Source of the DNA: Blautia caecimuris
GTDB taxonomy: Bacteria; Bacillota; Clostridia; Lachnospirales; Lachnospiraceae
DNA length: 64,000 bases
NCBI RefSeq assembly: GCF_024622975.1
Contig: NZ_JANJZT010000011.1
Coordinates: 1 to 64,000 of the forward strand
Reading direction: 5' to 3'
Position 1 is the stretch's first letter; the number at the start of each line of letters is the position of its first letter. A model generated the notes under the pieces. That model was not told where the DNA came from. It made no database searches and worked only from the letters and a program-made list of their open reading frames with translations. The position numbers and the translations under genes were made by a program. Shown here piece after piece: positions 25,942 to 34,366 of this stretch.

Positions 25942-27324
25942 ATGGAAATATTGTTTGGTAAAGTGCCGGATCCTCCGGTGACAGCAGCGCCGGAACCTGT
26001 AGATTTGACAGATGATACTATGCAGGAACATAAGAATAAGGTTCTTATGGCAATGGAAAAAAGAAATCTGGACATTCTGGTTGTATATGCAGACCGGGAA
26101 CACGGCACGAATTATGGATATCTTACAGGATTTGAACCTCGATTTGAAGAAAGCGTTCTGGTTCTGCATAAAGATGGAACAGCATTTTTAATGCTGGGAA
26201 ATGAGAGTAAAAAGATGGCGCTGTATTCCAGAATTAAAGCGAAACTTGTTCATGTGCCATATTTTTCGCTTCCAAATCAACCTATGGAATCCTCTTATAC
26301 ATGGACTCAATTATTAAGACATACAGGTATCAAAGAGGGGAAGAAGGTTGGTATTACAGGATGGAAATTATTTACGCCAAAAAACGAGGATACTTCACAG
26401 TTTTATGATGTTCCTTCTTTTATAGTGGATGGAGTAAAAAGGATTTGCGGTCAGGATGCTGTATGTAATGCAACGGATCTTTTCATTCATCCCTTATATG
26501 GAGTGAGAATACAGGTGAACGCCAATGAAATTGCACATTATGAATATGGTTCATCGCTGGCTTCATTTTGTATTTATCAGGTAATGAACAATATAGAACC
26601 GGGAAAAACGGAACTGGAACTGGCAGACAGGCTGTCAGCGTATGGACAGCCTCTGTCTGTGCAGACGATATGTGCAGCCGGAGAGAGATTTTCCAATGCA
26701 GTAGTATCGCCAAGAAACAGAGAAATATGCAGAGGAGACAGAGTTACATTTACGATGGGATTAAGGGGCGGCCTGTCTCATAGATGTGGATATGCTGTTG
26801 AGAATAAGAATCAGCTAAAGGAGGAAGAACAGAATTACCTGGAAGCAGTGGCAATACCGTATTATAAAGCTCTGGCAAGCTGGTATTCCAGTATTGGAGC
26901 AGGAGTGGAGGCTGCTGAAATATATAAAAAAACAGAAGAAATTTTACCAAAAAATATTTACAGATGGGAACTGAATCCCGGACATTATACGGCCGGAGAG
27001 GAGTGGATGTCATCTCCTTTTTATCCTGATTCCCGGATTGTTTTAAGAAGTGGAATGATGCTGCAGATGGATATTATTATAAACGTTCAGGGCTATGGAG
27101 GCGCTAATGCAGAGGACGGTATAGTATTGGCTGATATCGGGCTCAGAAAGCAGGTTATGGAAGAATATCCGCAGCTGTGGAAACGATTTGAAAAAAGAAG
27201 GGAGTATATGAAAAATATTCTTCATATTGATATAAAAGATGAGGTTCTCCCAATGTCTATGATCTGTGGATTATTCAGACCTTATCTTTTGAATAAAGAA
27301 AGTGCACTTTATGTAAAAAAATAA
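25942..27324 (+). CDS. M24 (creatinase/aminopeptidase P-fold) protein with altered metal site
   Basis: This 460-residue protein has the two-domain creatinase/prolidase layout: an N-terminal domain (about 1-200) and a pita-bread C-terminal domain (about 215-440). The late motifs survive in part: GHYTAGEEW in place of the usual GHGIG..HE, MDIII in place of the usual ftvEPgiy, and AEDGIVL. The early Asp pair is absent: VTFTMGLRGG stands where an Asp-rich strand is expected. It may be a non-hydrolytic or altered enzyme. GGGAGG sits before ATG 25942. It is in one operon with the ROK kinase and sugar importer. Confidence 0.78.
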   Translation: MEILFGKVPDPPVTAAPEPVDLTDDTMQEHKNKVLMAMEKRNLDILVVYADREHGTNYGYLTGFEPRFEESVLVLHKDGTAFLMLGNESKKMALYSRIKAKLVHVPYFSLPNQPMESSYTWTQLLRHTGIKEGKKVGITGWKLFTPKNEDTSQFYDVPSFIVDGVKRICGQDAVCNATDLFIHPLYGVRIQVNANEIAHYEYGSSLASFCIYQVMNNIEPGKTELELADRLSAYGQPLSVQTICAAGERFSNAVVSPRNREICRGDRVTFTMGLRGGLSHRCGYAVENKNQLKEEEQNYLEAVAIPYYKALASWYSSIGAGVEAAEIYKKTEEILPKNIYRWELNPGHYTAGEEWMSSPFYPDSRIVLRSGMMLQMDIIINVQGYGGANAEDGIVLADIGLRKQVMEEYPQLWKRFEKRREYMKNILHIDIKDEVLPMSMICGLFRPYLLNKESALYVKK

Positions 27325-27406
27325 AAAGAATGGCGGATGGGAAAGGAGGAGAGTTTAATCCGCAATAAATGGGACATGGCAAATTTATAAAATGCAGGAG
27401 GATTAT

Positions 27407-28492
27407 ATGATGAACAAAAGAAAAGCAATTGCAATGGTATTGGCATTCGCTATGACAGCAAATGTAACTGCTGTAAATGTGTTTGCAGAGGAAGAGGCAG
27501 CAGACGGATATTATTTTGAGTGGGCAGGAGAACAGTGGGGGCTGTCATCCGAAGAAATTGAAAAAGTAAAGGAAATGGATTTAAGCTTTGCTATTGAAAC
27601 GCCTACAGAGTCAGAATTTGGATACGGTCAGATGCGTGGATTTGAAGATGCATGTAAAGCGCTGGGGATTAAAGTGGCAGGAGAAGCGTCCTGTGAACTG
27701 GATCCGGCTACGCAGCAGGCAAATATGGAAAATTTTATTTCCATGGGTGTAGATGGAATCGTATGTCAGCCTCAGGATGCAGATACAGCCGCATCAAGGT
27801 TTGACTCTGTTGTGGATGCGGGAATCAAGCTTGCATTTACAGGATCAAAACCGAAAGATTATGAGGCTGGAAAACAGTATGTAACAATGGTAACAGATGA
27901 ATTTGCGGAAGAAGGCGTTCTGGCTGCGGATTATCTGGCAGAATCAATCGGAGGAGAAGGAGAGATTCTCGCGATTACTATTTCCAGTGTAAATGAAGTA
28001 TCTAATACCCGTGACGGAGCATTTGTAGATGCTGTTAAAGAAAAGTACCCGGATATTGAACTTGTGGAAGAAGGCGGAATTGAATCAGCCAGCGACGCAG
28101 GTTCAGTAGCCAGCGGTTTATTGGCACGATATCCTGAGGCAGATGGAATGTTTGTGACATTCTCAACTCCTGCGCTGGAAGTTCTGGATATTGTAAAGAG
28201 TCTGGGTATGAAAGATTTTAAAATCGTAACGATTGATCTTGATACGGTTTGCTGCCTTGATATGATTAACGAAGGAAATATTGCCGGTATTGTCTGTGAT
28301 TCTGCATATTATTATGCAGCGGCAGCAGTTGTCGGACTTGCAAAGGATTTTCTGGGACAGGATGTTCCGGACGAATTATCAGGACCTGGCAAACAGGTAA
28401 CAGTGGACAATATGCGGGAAATGTGGCAGTGGTCATTTGGTACAGACGTACCGGAGAGCCTGGATGAAGCCCTGAAGGCAGTTGGAAAGTGA
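27407..28492 (+). CDS. Sugar ABC importer substrate-binding protein (RbsB-like), no lipobox
   Basis: This 361-residue periplasmic-binding-fold protein (Peripla_BP_4/ribose-binder type) has a Sec signal peptide ending VFA near residue 27, followed by an acidic stretch. No Cys follows the signal, so it is not a lipoprotein as is usual in Gram-positives. ATG at 27407 fits the GCAGGAGG site. The binding body repeats the ENFISMGVDGIVCQPQ pattern of ribose/galactose binders. It pairs with the ATPase and permease that follow. Confidence 0.87.
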   Translation: MMNKRKAIAMVLAFAMTANVTAVNVFAEEEAADGYYFEWAGEQWGLSSEEIEKVKEMDLSFAIETPTESEFGYGQMRGFEDACKALGIKVAGEASCELDPATQQANMENFISMGVDGIVCQPQDADTAASRFDSVVDAGIKLAFTGSKPKDYEAGKQYVTMVTDEFAEEGVLAADYLAESIGGEGEILAITISSVNEVSNTRDGAFVDAVKEKYPDIELVEEGGIESASDAGSVASGLLARYPEADGMFVTFSTPALEVLDIVKSLGMKDFKIVTIDLDTVCCLDMINEGNIAGIVCDSAYYYAAAAVVGLAKDFLGQDVPDELSGPGKQVTVDNMREMWQWSFGTDVPESLDEALKAVGK

Positions 28493-28521
28493 TCATGGTA
28501 AGAATATAAAAGTTATTATGC

Positions 28522-28565
28522 AATGTGTCAGAAAAGTGTTGTTCGCTACACTTCTCTGACACATT
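28522..28565 (+). other. Strong intra-operon stem-loop after the binding-protein gene
   Basis: Arms 28522-28532 and 28555-28565 pair perfectly over 11 bases, with a further inner 6-base stem. No T run follows. Such hairpins usually protect the upstream mRNA end and raise the amount of binding protein over ATPase and permease. Confidence 0.75.
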
Positions 28566-28600
28566 CTAAATCAGCCGCACTGGGATTAGGAGAGGTGAGC

Positions 28601-30094
28601 ATGAAAGAAAAAGCGTTGAATATGGAAAAAATCTGTATTGGGTTTAATGGGATACCGGTATTAAAAGATATAGATTTTTCTCTGGATAAGGGTGAGGTTT
28701 GCGGACTTGTAGGAAAGAACGGGGCAGGAAAAAGCACATTATTAAAAATCATACAGGGTTTATATCATGCCGGCTCAGGAAAGGTTGAAATATTTGGAGC
28801 TGATACAACAAAGGAAATTTCAGATAAATCCTATGGTTTGGTGGGAATGATTTTTCAGGAGCTGAGTCTGATTCCTGAAATGTCAGTGTTGGAAAATCTG
28901 TTTTTAAACAATGAAATGAAAGCCAGGGGAATGATTAATGTCCGGGAAGAAAAACGGAAAGCAGCAGAATTTATGCAGAAATATGGCGTTCATATTTCAG
29001 TTGATGAGAAAGTAAAGAATCTGGGATCGGCAGATAAGCAAATGGTTGAAATATGTAAAGCCATCCTTAAACAAAAGAAGATTCTGCTGATGGATGAACC
29101 GACTGCTTCTCTGGATAATGAACAGGCAGATAAATTTTACAGAATGGTAAAGCAATTAAAGGAAGAGGGTATTTCTATTATACTGATTACCCATCATTTA
29201 CAGGAAATTATGGATAATTGCGACAGTATAGCAGTTATCCGTGACGGAATTATGACTCTTCATGATAAAACGGCAAATGTTTCTATGAAAAAGATGATAG
29301 AGGCAATGCTTGGCGGGGAAGAGACAGATCTTGCATTTTCCCGAAGTATATCAGAGATAAAACATGAGCAGCCGATTTTGGAAGTGAAAAATATTACTAC
29401 AAAATATATAAAAGATCCCCTGTCTTTTAAAATATATTCCGGCGAAGTAGTTGGAATGGCAGGATTAAAGGGATGCGGCAGAACAGAAGTGTTCAGGGCT
29501 GTTTTTGGACTGGATAAACTGATGTCCGGAGAAATATATATAGATGGAAAAAAAGTTGAAATAAAGTCGACAACAGATGCAGTGAATGCAGGAATTTACC
29601 TGATTCCGGAAAGCAGGAGATTTCAGGGACTTAGTGTGGAGCATTCTATAAAATTTAATATAGAGCTGCCTTTGTTAGGAAAACTTACAAAACATCTTTT
29701 TATTGATGATGCAAAGAGCAGCAGGATAGTAGATGACTATATAGAGAAGATTCATATAAAATCGAACAGCAGAAATGATTTGGTAAAAAATTTGTCAGGT
29801 GGAAATCAGCAGAAAGTGGTCATTTCCAAAGCGCTGGCAACGAATCCCAAAGTGCTGCTTATGGATGATCCTACTTATGGTGTGGATGTTGGAGCCAAGA
29901 CAGAAATTATGAAAATAATCAACGAATTTAAAATGAACGGCGGAGCAGTCATTCTTGCCTCGTCAGAAATTGAAGAGGTTAATCAGAACTGCAACCGTAT
30001 CTTTATATTAAAAGGCAGAAAATTAACAGGCGAATTATCAAATGAGGATTATATGACAGTAACGCAGGATAAGCTTGCAGAAGAAATACAGTAA
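28601..30094 (+). CDS. Sugar ABC importer ATPase, two fused nucleotide-binding domains (RbsA/MglA-like)
   Basis: This 497-residue cytoplasmic ATPase has domain 1 (about 5-235; Walker A GKNGAGKS, Walker B LLMDEPTAS) and domain 2 (about 255-495; signature LSGGNQQK, Walker B LLMDDPTYG). The first-domain signature is weak (LGSADKQM), and the second domain's Walker A is degenerate (GLKGCGRT). Both are normal for this family. ATG 28601 follows GGAGAGG; the frame opens earlier at 28523, inside the hairpin. It energises the permease at 30108. Confidence 0.9.
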   Translation: MKEKALNMEKICIGFNGIPVLKDIDFSLDKGEVCGLVGKNGAGKSTLLKIIQGLYHAGSGKVEIFGADTTKEISDKSYGLVGMIFQELSLIPEMSVLENLFLNNEMKARGMINVREEKRKAAEFMQKYGVHISVDEKVKNLGSADKQMVEICKAILKQKKILLMDEPTASLDNEQADKFYRMVKQLKEEGISIILITHHLQEIMDNCDSIAVIRDGIMTLHDKTANVSMKKMIEAMLGGEETDLAFSRSISEIKHEQPILEVKNITTKYIKDPLSFKIYSGEVVGMAGLKGCGRTEVFRAVFGLDKLMSGEIYIDGKKVEIKSTTDAVNAGIYLIPESRRFQGLSVEHSIKFNIELPLLGKLTKHLFIDDAKSSRIVDDYIEKIHIKSNSRNDLVKNLSGGNQQKVVISKALATNPKVLLMDDPTYGVDVGAKTEIMKIINEFKMNGGAVILASSEIEEVNQNCNRIFILKGRKLTGELSNEDYMTVTQDKLAEEIQ

Positions 30095-30107
30095 AGGGAG
30101 GATTAAA

Positions 30108-31049
30108 ATGAAAAAAAGAATTGATATTCAAAAATCAATTATTTATATTGCATTCGTCGTGCTGTTTCTTGTTTTTTCAATTACATTGAGAGATGTAGGA
30201 AGCGGATTTGCATCCGTCAGCAATATTATGAACATTCTAAGACAGACATGCCTTGTGGCGATTATGGCTGTCGGTATGACCTTTGTACTGGGCGCGGCAT
30301 TAATAGATTTATCAACAGGTCCCGTAGTCGCCTGCACATCTTTAATTTGCGGTATTTTTTTACAGGAATATGGATTATGGGCCGGAGTGTTCGCAGGACT
30401 TCTGTTTGGAGTATTAGCCGGTATGCTGAACGGATTTTTAGTTGCATATTTAAAAATGCCTCCATTTATTGCAACACTGGGGACACAAACTGTTTTTACA
30501 GGACTTGCAAGGACAATCACGAATCTTCAGTCAGTACCTATTACAGATAAAACGTTTATTAATGTATTCGGAGGAGGCAATATTGGCGCGGTGCCTTCTG
30601 TACTGATCTGGATGCTGATTATATTTGTACTGGGCGCTTTGCTTATGTATAAAATGCCGTTTGGAAGAAAGGTAATTGCCATTGGGGGAAATCTTACATC
30701 TGCAAAATATTCCGGAATCAATATAGCCAGAATTCAGATGCTGGTTATGACTTTAATGGGAGCGCTGTGTGCGCTGGCCGGTATTCTGTGGGCGGGACGT
30801 TTTGGCGGAGGAAGATATACGTTGGGTGAAGACTCAGGTACGTCTGTGATTGCGGCGTCTGTTCTGGGAGGAACCTCTATGATGGGAGGAAAGGTTTCCG
30901 TATATGGTGCGATTGTAGGCGCCCTGATGATGGGAATGCTTGACAATGCTCTGGTAATGTATGGACTTAGCGTGTACCAGCAGACAATTGTCAGAGGAAT
31001 TGTCATTATTATTGCAGTTGCAGTCAGTACAGTGAGAGAGGATAATTAA
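30108..31049 (+). CDS. Sugar ABC importer permease (RbsC-like)
   Basis: This 313-residue membrane protein has eight to ten helices and the branched-chain/ribose permease pattern, including GMTFVLGAALIDLSTGPV (here Ala-Ala-Leu-Ile-Asp, compared with the usual GGIDLS) and GRKVIAIGGN...A..SGI. AAGGGAGG precedes ATG 30108. It is the only permease gene and is assumed to dimerise. It is followed 13 bases later by the M20 gene, so import and processing are transcribed together. Confidence 0.9.
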   Translation: MKKRIDIQKSIIYIAFVVLFLVFSITLRDVGSGFASVSNIMNILRQTCLVAIMAVGMTFVLGAALIDLSTGPVVACTSLICGIFLQEYGLWAGVFAGLLFGVLAGMLNGFLVAYLKMPPFIATLGTQTVFTGLARTITNLQSVPITDKTFINVFGGGNIGAVPSVLIWMLIIFVLGALLMYKMPFGRKVIAIGGNLTSAKYSGINIARIQMLVMTLMGALCALAGILWAGRFGGGRYTLGEDSGTSVIAASVLGGTSMMGGKVSVYGAIVGALMMGMLDNALVMYGLSVYQQTIVRGIVIIIAVAVSTVREDN

Positions 31050-31062
31050 GGAGGATAAGAGA

Positions 31063-32412
31063 ATGAATATGCAGGCAGTAGAAGAATACATTGAAAAAAA
31101 TAAAGGGGATCTGATCGGGCTTTTGCAGAAATGTATTCAATCAAGACCAGTTAATCCCTTATATGCCGGGGATCATGGATATGATGAGGCAGAATGTGAA
31201 AAGATTCTTATTTCAAGACTGCAAGAATCAGGCGTTGAAATATATACCTTTGATGTTGAGCTGGATCAGCTGGAAGAATACAGAGGAATGCCCGGATTTA
31301 TTACAGGCTATACAGACAAAATTAATTTTAAAAACCGTCCCAATATTGTGGCAAAGCTGCCGGGAACGGATCCGGAGCATGGAAAATCTATCTTATTGAT
31401 CGGGCATTGCGATGTTGTGGCAGCCGATGATATTGATCGGTGGAAACACCATCCGTTTGCAGCAGAGATTGAAGATGGAGTATTGTATGGACGCGGTTGT
31501 GTGGATGAACTGGGCGGACTGATCAGTCAGCTGATTGCAATAGAAGCCATTATAAAAACAGGTAATCGGCCTAAGGGAGATATATGGTTTTCCAGTGTAG
31601 TATGTGAAGAATCCGGTGGAACCGGAGTACTGGCAGTGGCTGACTGGCTGAAAAGACGGGGAGTTCAGATAGATGCCGGAATCATGGGAGAGCCGACGGA
31701 TTTGGATGTGAGCCTTTTATGCCGCAATATTACATGGGGAGATATTATAATAACCGGAAGAACAGGGCATCTGGAGGAATGGCAGCCTCACTGGACTCAG
31801 GGCGGTCCCGTGGATGCAATAAAGAAAGCACGCTATATTATGGACCAGATTGACTACCTGAATGAGGAATGGGAAAAACGGCCTGACAAAAATCATCCGT
31901 TGGAAAAACTTCCCTGCCAGGTAAAAGTTGCGATGATAAAAGGCGGTCATCACAGATCCAGTTATCCGGCAGAATGCGAACTTTCATTTAATATTCAAAT
32001 TCTTCCGCAGGAGACAGATATATTTGGGCTGGGACCGAATGTAAAGGAAGAATTTGAAGAATTTATTCAGAAGGTCAGCGAGGCAGATCCATGGTTAAAG
32101 GAAAATCCTCCGGTTGTAAACTGGGTTTGCGAAGCGGACTGTTCAGAGGTTTCTCAGGATCATCCTTTTGTATCAGTTTTTGAAAAAAATGCAAGAAAAA
32201 CACACAGTACAAGTAAATTAATTGGATCCGGTTTTCATACAGACACAGGCTGGCTGATGCGGGTTCCGAAGATTCCGGTGGTAAATTACGGACCGGGAAA
32301 TCCGGCTCTGGCACACAGCACAAATGAAAGATGTAAGACAGAAGATGTTGTAACATGCTGTAAAACAGTTGCCTTCACATGCCTTGAATGGTGCAATATG
32401 GATAAAAAATAA
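31063..32412 (+). CDS. M20 family metallo-amidohydrolase (ArgE/DapE type)
   Basis: This 449-residue cytoplasmic enzyme carries the full M20 metal set: His and Asp in GHCDVVAAD, Asp in GCVDELGG, the Glu pair in CEESGG, a ligand in GEPTDL and a C-terminal His in LAHSTNE. M20 enzymes hydrolyse amide bonds of N-acyl amino acids, dipeptides or related compounds. Next to a sugar importer and ROK kinase, it suggests that the imported compound contains an amide or N-acyl group. A strong AAGGAGG precedes the start. Confidence 0.88.
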   Translation: MNMQAVEEYIEKNKGDLIGLLQKCIQSRPVNPLYAGDHGYDEAECEKILISRLQESGVEIYTFDVELDQLEEYRGMPGFITGYTDKINFKNRPNIVAKLPGTDPEHGKSILLIGHCDVVAADDIDRWKHHPFAAEIEDGVLYGRGCVDELGGLISQLIAIEAIIKTGNRPKGDIWFSSVVCEESGGTGVLAVADWLKRRGVQIDAGIMGEPTDLDVSLLCRNITWGDIIITGRTGHLEEWQPHWTQGGPVDAIKKARYIMDQIDYLNEEWEKRPDKNHPLEKLPCQVKVAMIKGGHHRSSYPAECELSFNIQILPQETDIFGLGPNVKEEFEEFIQKVSEADPWLKENPPVVNWVCEADCSEVSQDHPFVSVFEKNARKTHSTSKLIGSGFHTDTGWLMRVPKIPVVNYGPGNPALAHSTNERCKTEDVVTCCKTVAFTCLEWCNMDKK

Positions 32413-32419
32413 ATATGGG

Positions 32420-32464
32420 AAAACATGCCGGAATATCTATATGTATTTTGGCATGTTTTCTTTC
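32420..32464 (+). terminator. Terminator after the M20 gene
   Basis: A 10-base stem (32420-32429 with 32450-32459) is followed by a T-rich tail and closes the importer operon. Confidence 0.85.
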
Positions 32465-32602
32465 ATATGCAAATTGTATCAATTTTGGAAGTATATGCAG
32501 GAGAAAGGGAAAATTGAGTAGATATAAGATGGTATAATATGGTAAAATTAATCTGTAAAAATATTTAATTTGCTTTTTGATAGAAGAAGGAGACCAGAAG
32601 TT

Positions 32603-33802
32603 ATGAAAATTAAAGTTCAGAATCAGCAAAATTTAAAAAATAATAACGAAAAAATGGTTCTTGAAATTATCAGGGCAAATAAAAATGAGGATATATCACA
32701 GGCAAAGATTGCAAAGCTTACCCATATGAGCCCTACGAGTATTTCAAGAATTGTCGAAAATTTAATATTAAAAGGGCTGGTCAGAAAAGATGATTCTATA
32801 GATACAGATAATGTCGGCCGGAAAGGAATAAAACTTAAATTAGTACCAGACAGTATTATAACCATAGGTGTTTCCATAGATTCTGATAATTTATGGGTAT
32901 GTGTTATGGATTTTTTTGACAGAATACTCGTGACGAAAACTCTGGAACTTCAGGATAGAAGTTATACGCCCGAAGAAATTATACAGTTAATTCAGAAAAT
33001 GATAATAAATATCTATGAAACAACCCCGTATACAGAGGAAAAAATTCAGGCTGTTGGCATTTCCTGTATCGGAAATGTAGATTATAAAAAAGGCGATATT
33101 TATTTTGCCCCACAATTTGGATGGAACCATACAGAATTTGGGAAGATGGCCCAGGCAATGCTTGGAAAAACCGTTTATATGGAAAACGATATGAAAGCGG
33201 CAATTACCAGCGTGGTCCATCAGGACAAAAAATTGCTGAGTCAGGATGTTACATATTTATCCATAGGAATGGGCGTTGGTTCAGCTGTAATGTTTCACGG
33301 GGAGATTATCAGGGGAAGTGATAATGCGTTTGGAGAAGTCGGTCATGTAATTATCCATCCTGATGGAAGAAAATGCGACTGTGGGCAGAGAGGCTGTGTA
33401 CAGACAACATTGACACATAACAGCCTGATTGAAGAATGTCAGGAAATGGGTGTGGATATCAGCCGGGTAGAGCAGATTTTTAAAGCATACAGATGTCAGG
33501 AAAAATGGGCGTTGGAATTTGTTCATAAAACTGCGGCAGATTTATCGATTTTATTACGGAATCTGGTTTACATGTACAATACAAATTATATTCTGGTGGG
33601 GGGCGCAATGATTCTCGACTATCCGGAACTTTTAGAACTGGCTCAGAAGAAGCTGGAAAATCTGATACATTCAAATTTGTATTCAAATCTTAAAATCATA
33701 CCTGTTAAAACAAGAAATAATAGTATGGCGGGCGCTGCTTTTATTGCACAGGAAAACTGCATGAAAAACATTGTGGAAAGCGATTTGGAGAATAGTATAT
33801 GA
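32603..33802 (+). CDS. ROK family transcriptional regulator (NagC/XylR-like)
   Basis: This 399-residue protein has an N-terminal winged helix-turn-helix (about 15-80, with ISQAKIAKLTHMSPTSIS) and a ROK sugar-binding domain with the zinc motif CDCGQRGC. It lacks a good kinase ATP loop, so it acts as a sugar-responsive repressor. ATG 32603 follows AGAAGGAG. It lies directly downstream of the importer operon and most likely controls that operon's promoter at 24898. The sugar effector may be the product of the ROK kinase pathway. Confidence 0.87.
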   Translation: MKIKVQNQQNLKNNNEKMVLEIIRANKNEDISQAKIAKLTHMSPTSISRIVENLILKGLVRKDDSIDTDNVGRKGIKLKLVPDSIITIGVSIDSDNLWVCVMDFFDRILVTKTLELQDRSYTPEEIIQLIQKMIINIYETTPYTEEKIQAVGISCIGNVDYKKGDIYFAPQFGWNHTEFGKMAQAMLGKTVYMENDMKAAITSVVHQDKKLLSQDVTYLSIGMGVGSAVMFHGEIIRGSDNAFGEVGHVIIHPDGRKCDCGQRGCVQTTLTHNSLIEECQEMGVDISRVEQIFKAYRCQEKWALEFVHKTAADLSILLRNLVYMYNTNYILVGGAMILDYPELLELAQKKLENLIHSNLYSNLKIIPVKTRNNSMAGAAFIAQENCMKNIVESDLENSI

Positions 33803-33873
33803 AAAATAACGAATAGAAAAAGAGTTTATCAGTGTGCTATGAAACAAAATGCAAATAATAGAGAGGTAAATGG

Positions 33874-34206
33874 ATGACAACACGGGAAGAAATTTTAAAA
33901 TATGGAATGACATTTCCCGAGGTGTATCAGGATACGCCGTTTCATGATCCTAACTGGATACTTGTAAGGTATAAGAAAAATAAAAAAGCTTTTCTCTGGA
34001 CGTACGAGTACCAGGGGCAGATGCGGATCAATGTCAAGGTGGATCCAGAATGGAGAGATTTCTGGAGAAATACTTACAATTCCGTGATTCCCGGATATCA
34101 TCAGAATAAAGAACATTGGAATACTGTGATCCTGGACGGAAGTATTCCGGATCAGGACATAAAACGAATGATTGCAGAAAGTTATGATCTGATTATCGGG
34201 AAATAA
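33874..34206 (+). CDS. MmcQ/YjbR family protein
   Basis: This 110-residue cytoplasmic protein has the YjbR features: an N-terminal TREEILKYG, PFHDPNWILVRY, and a central KVDPEWRDFWR segment with a C-terminal helix. The fold binds DNA in some members, but no function is established. It is a single gene with an AGAGAGG-like site and its own downstream hairpin. Confidence 0.85.
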   Translation: MTTREEILKYGMTFPEVYQDTPFHDPNWILVRYKKNKKAFLWTYEYQGQMRINVKVDPEWRDFWRNTYNSVIPGYHQNKEHWNTVILDGSIPDQDIKRMIAESYDLIIGK

Positions 34207-34227
34207 CAAAATATCTGAAATCTTATA

Positions 34228-34296
34228 ATTGAGAATGGGTGGCCAGGCTTATTGTTTATGCGACATGATTTCCGGCGCTGCTCATTCTTTTTTCTT
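34228..34296 (+). terminator. Terminator after the MmcQ/YjbR gene
   Basis: Imperfect arms (GAATGGGTGGCC from about 34233 and GGCGCTGCTCATTC ending about 34287) are followed by seven T bases. The pairing includes mismatches. Confidence 0.6.
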
Positions 34297-34324
34297 GTCA
34301 GAACCCTTGATTTTATGGTAAAAT
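34295..34324 (+). promoter_or_regulatory. Promoter of the Na+/alanine symporter gene
   Basis: TTGTCA (34295-34300), an 18-base spacer and TAAAAT (34319-34324) lie about 40 bases before the TTG start. Confidence 0.6.
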
Positions 34325-34366
34325 ATCCATGTTTTACGCACAATAAAAAACAGGAGGTACTGACAA

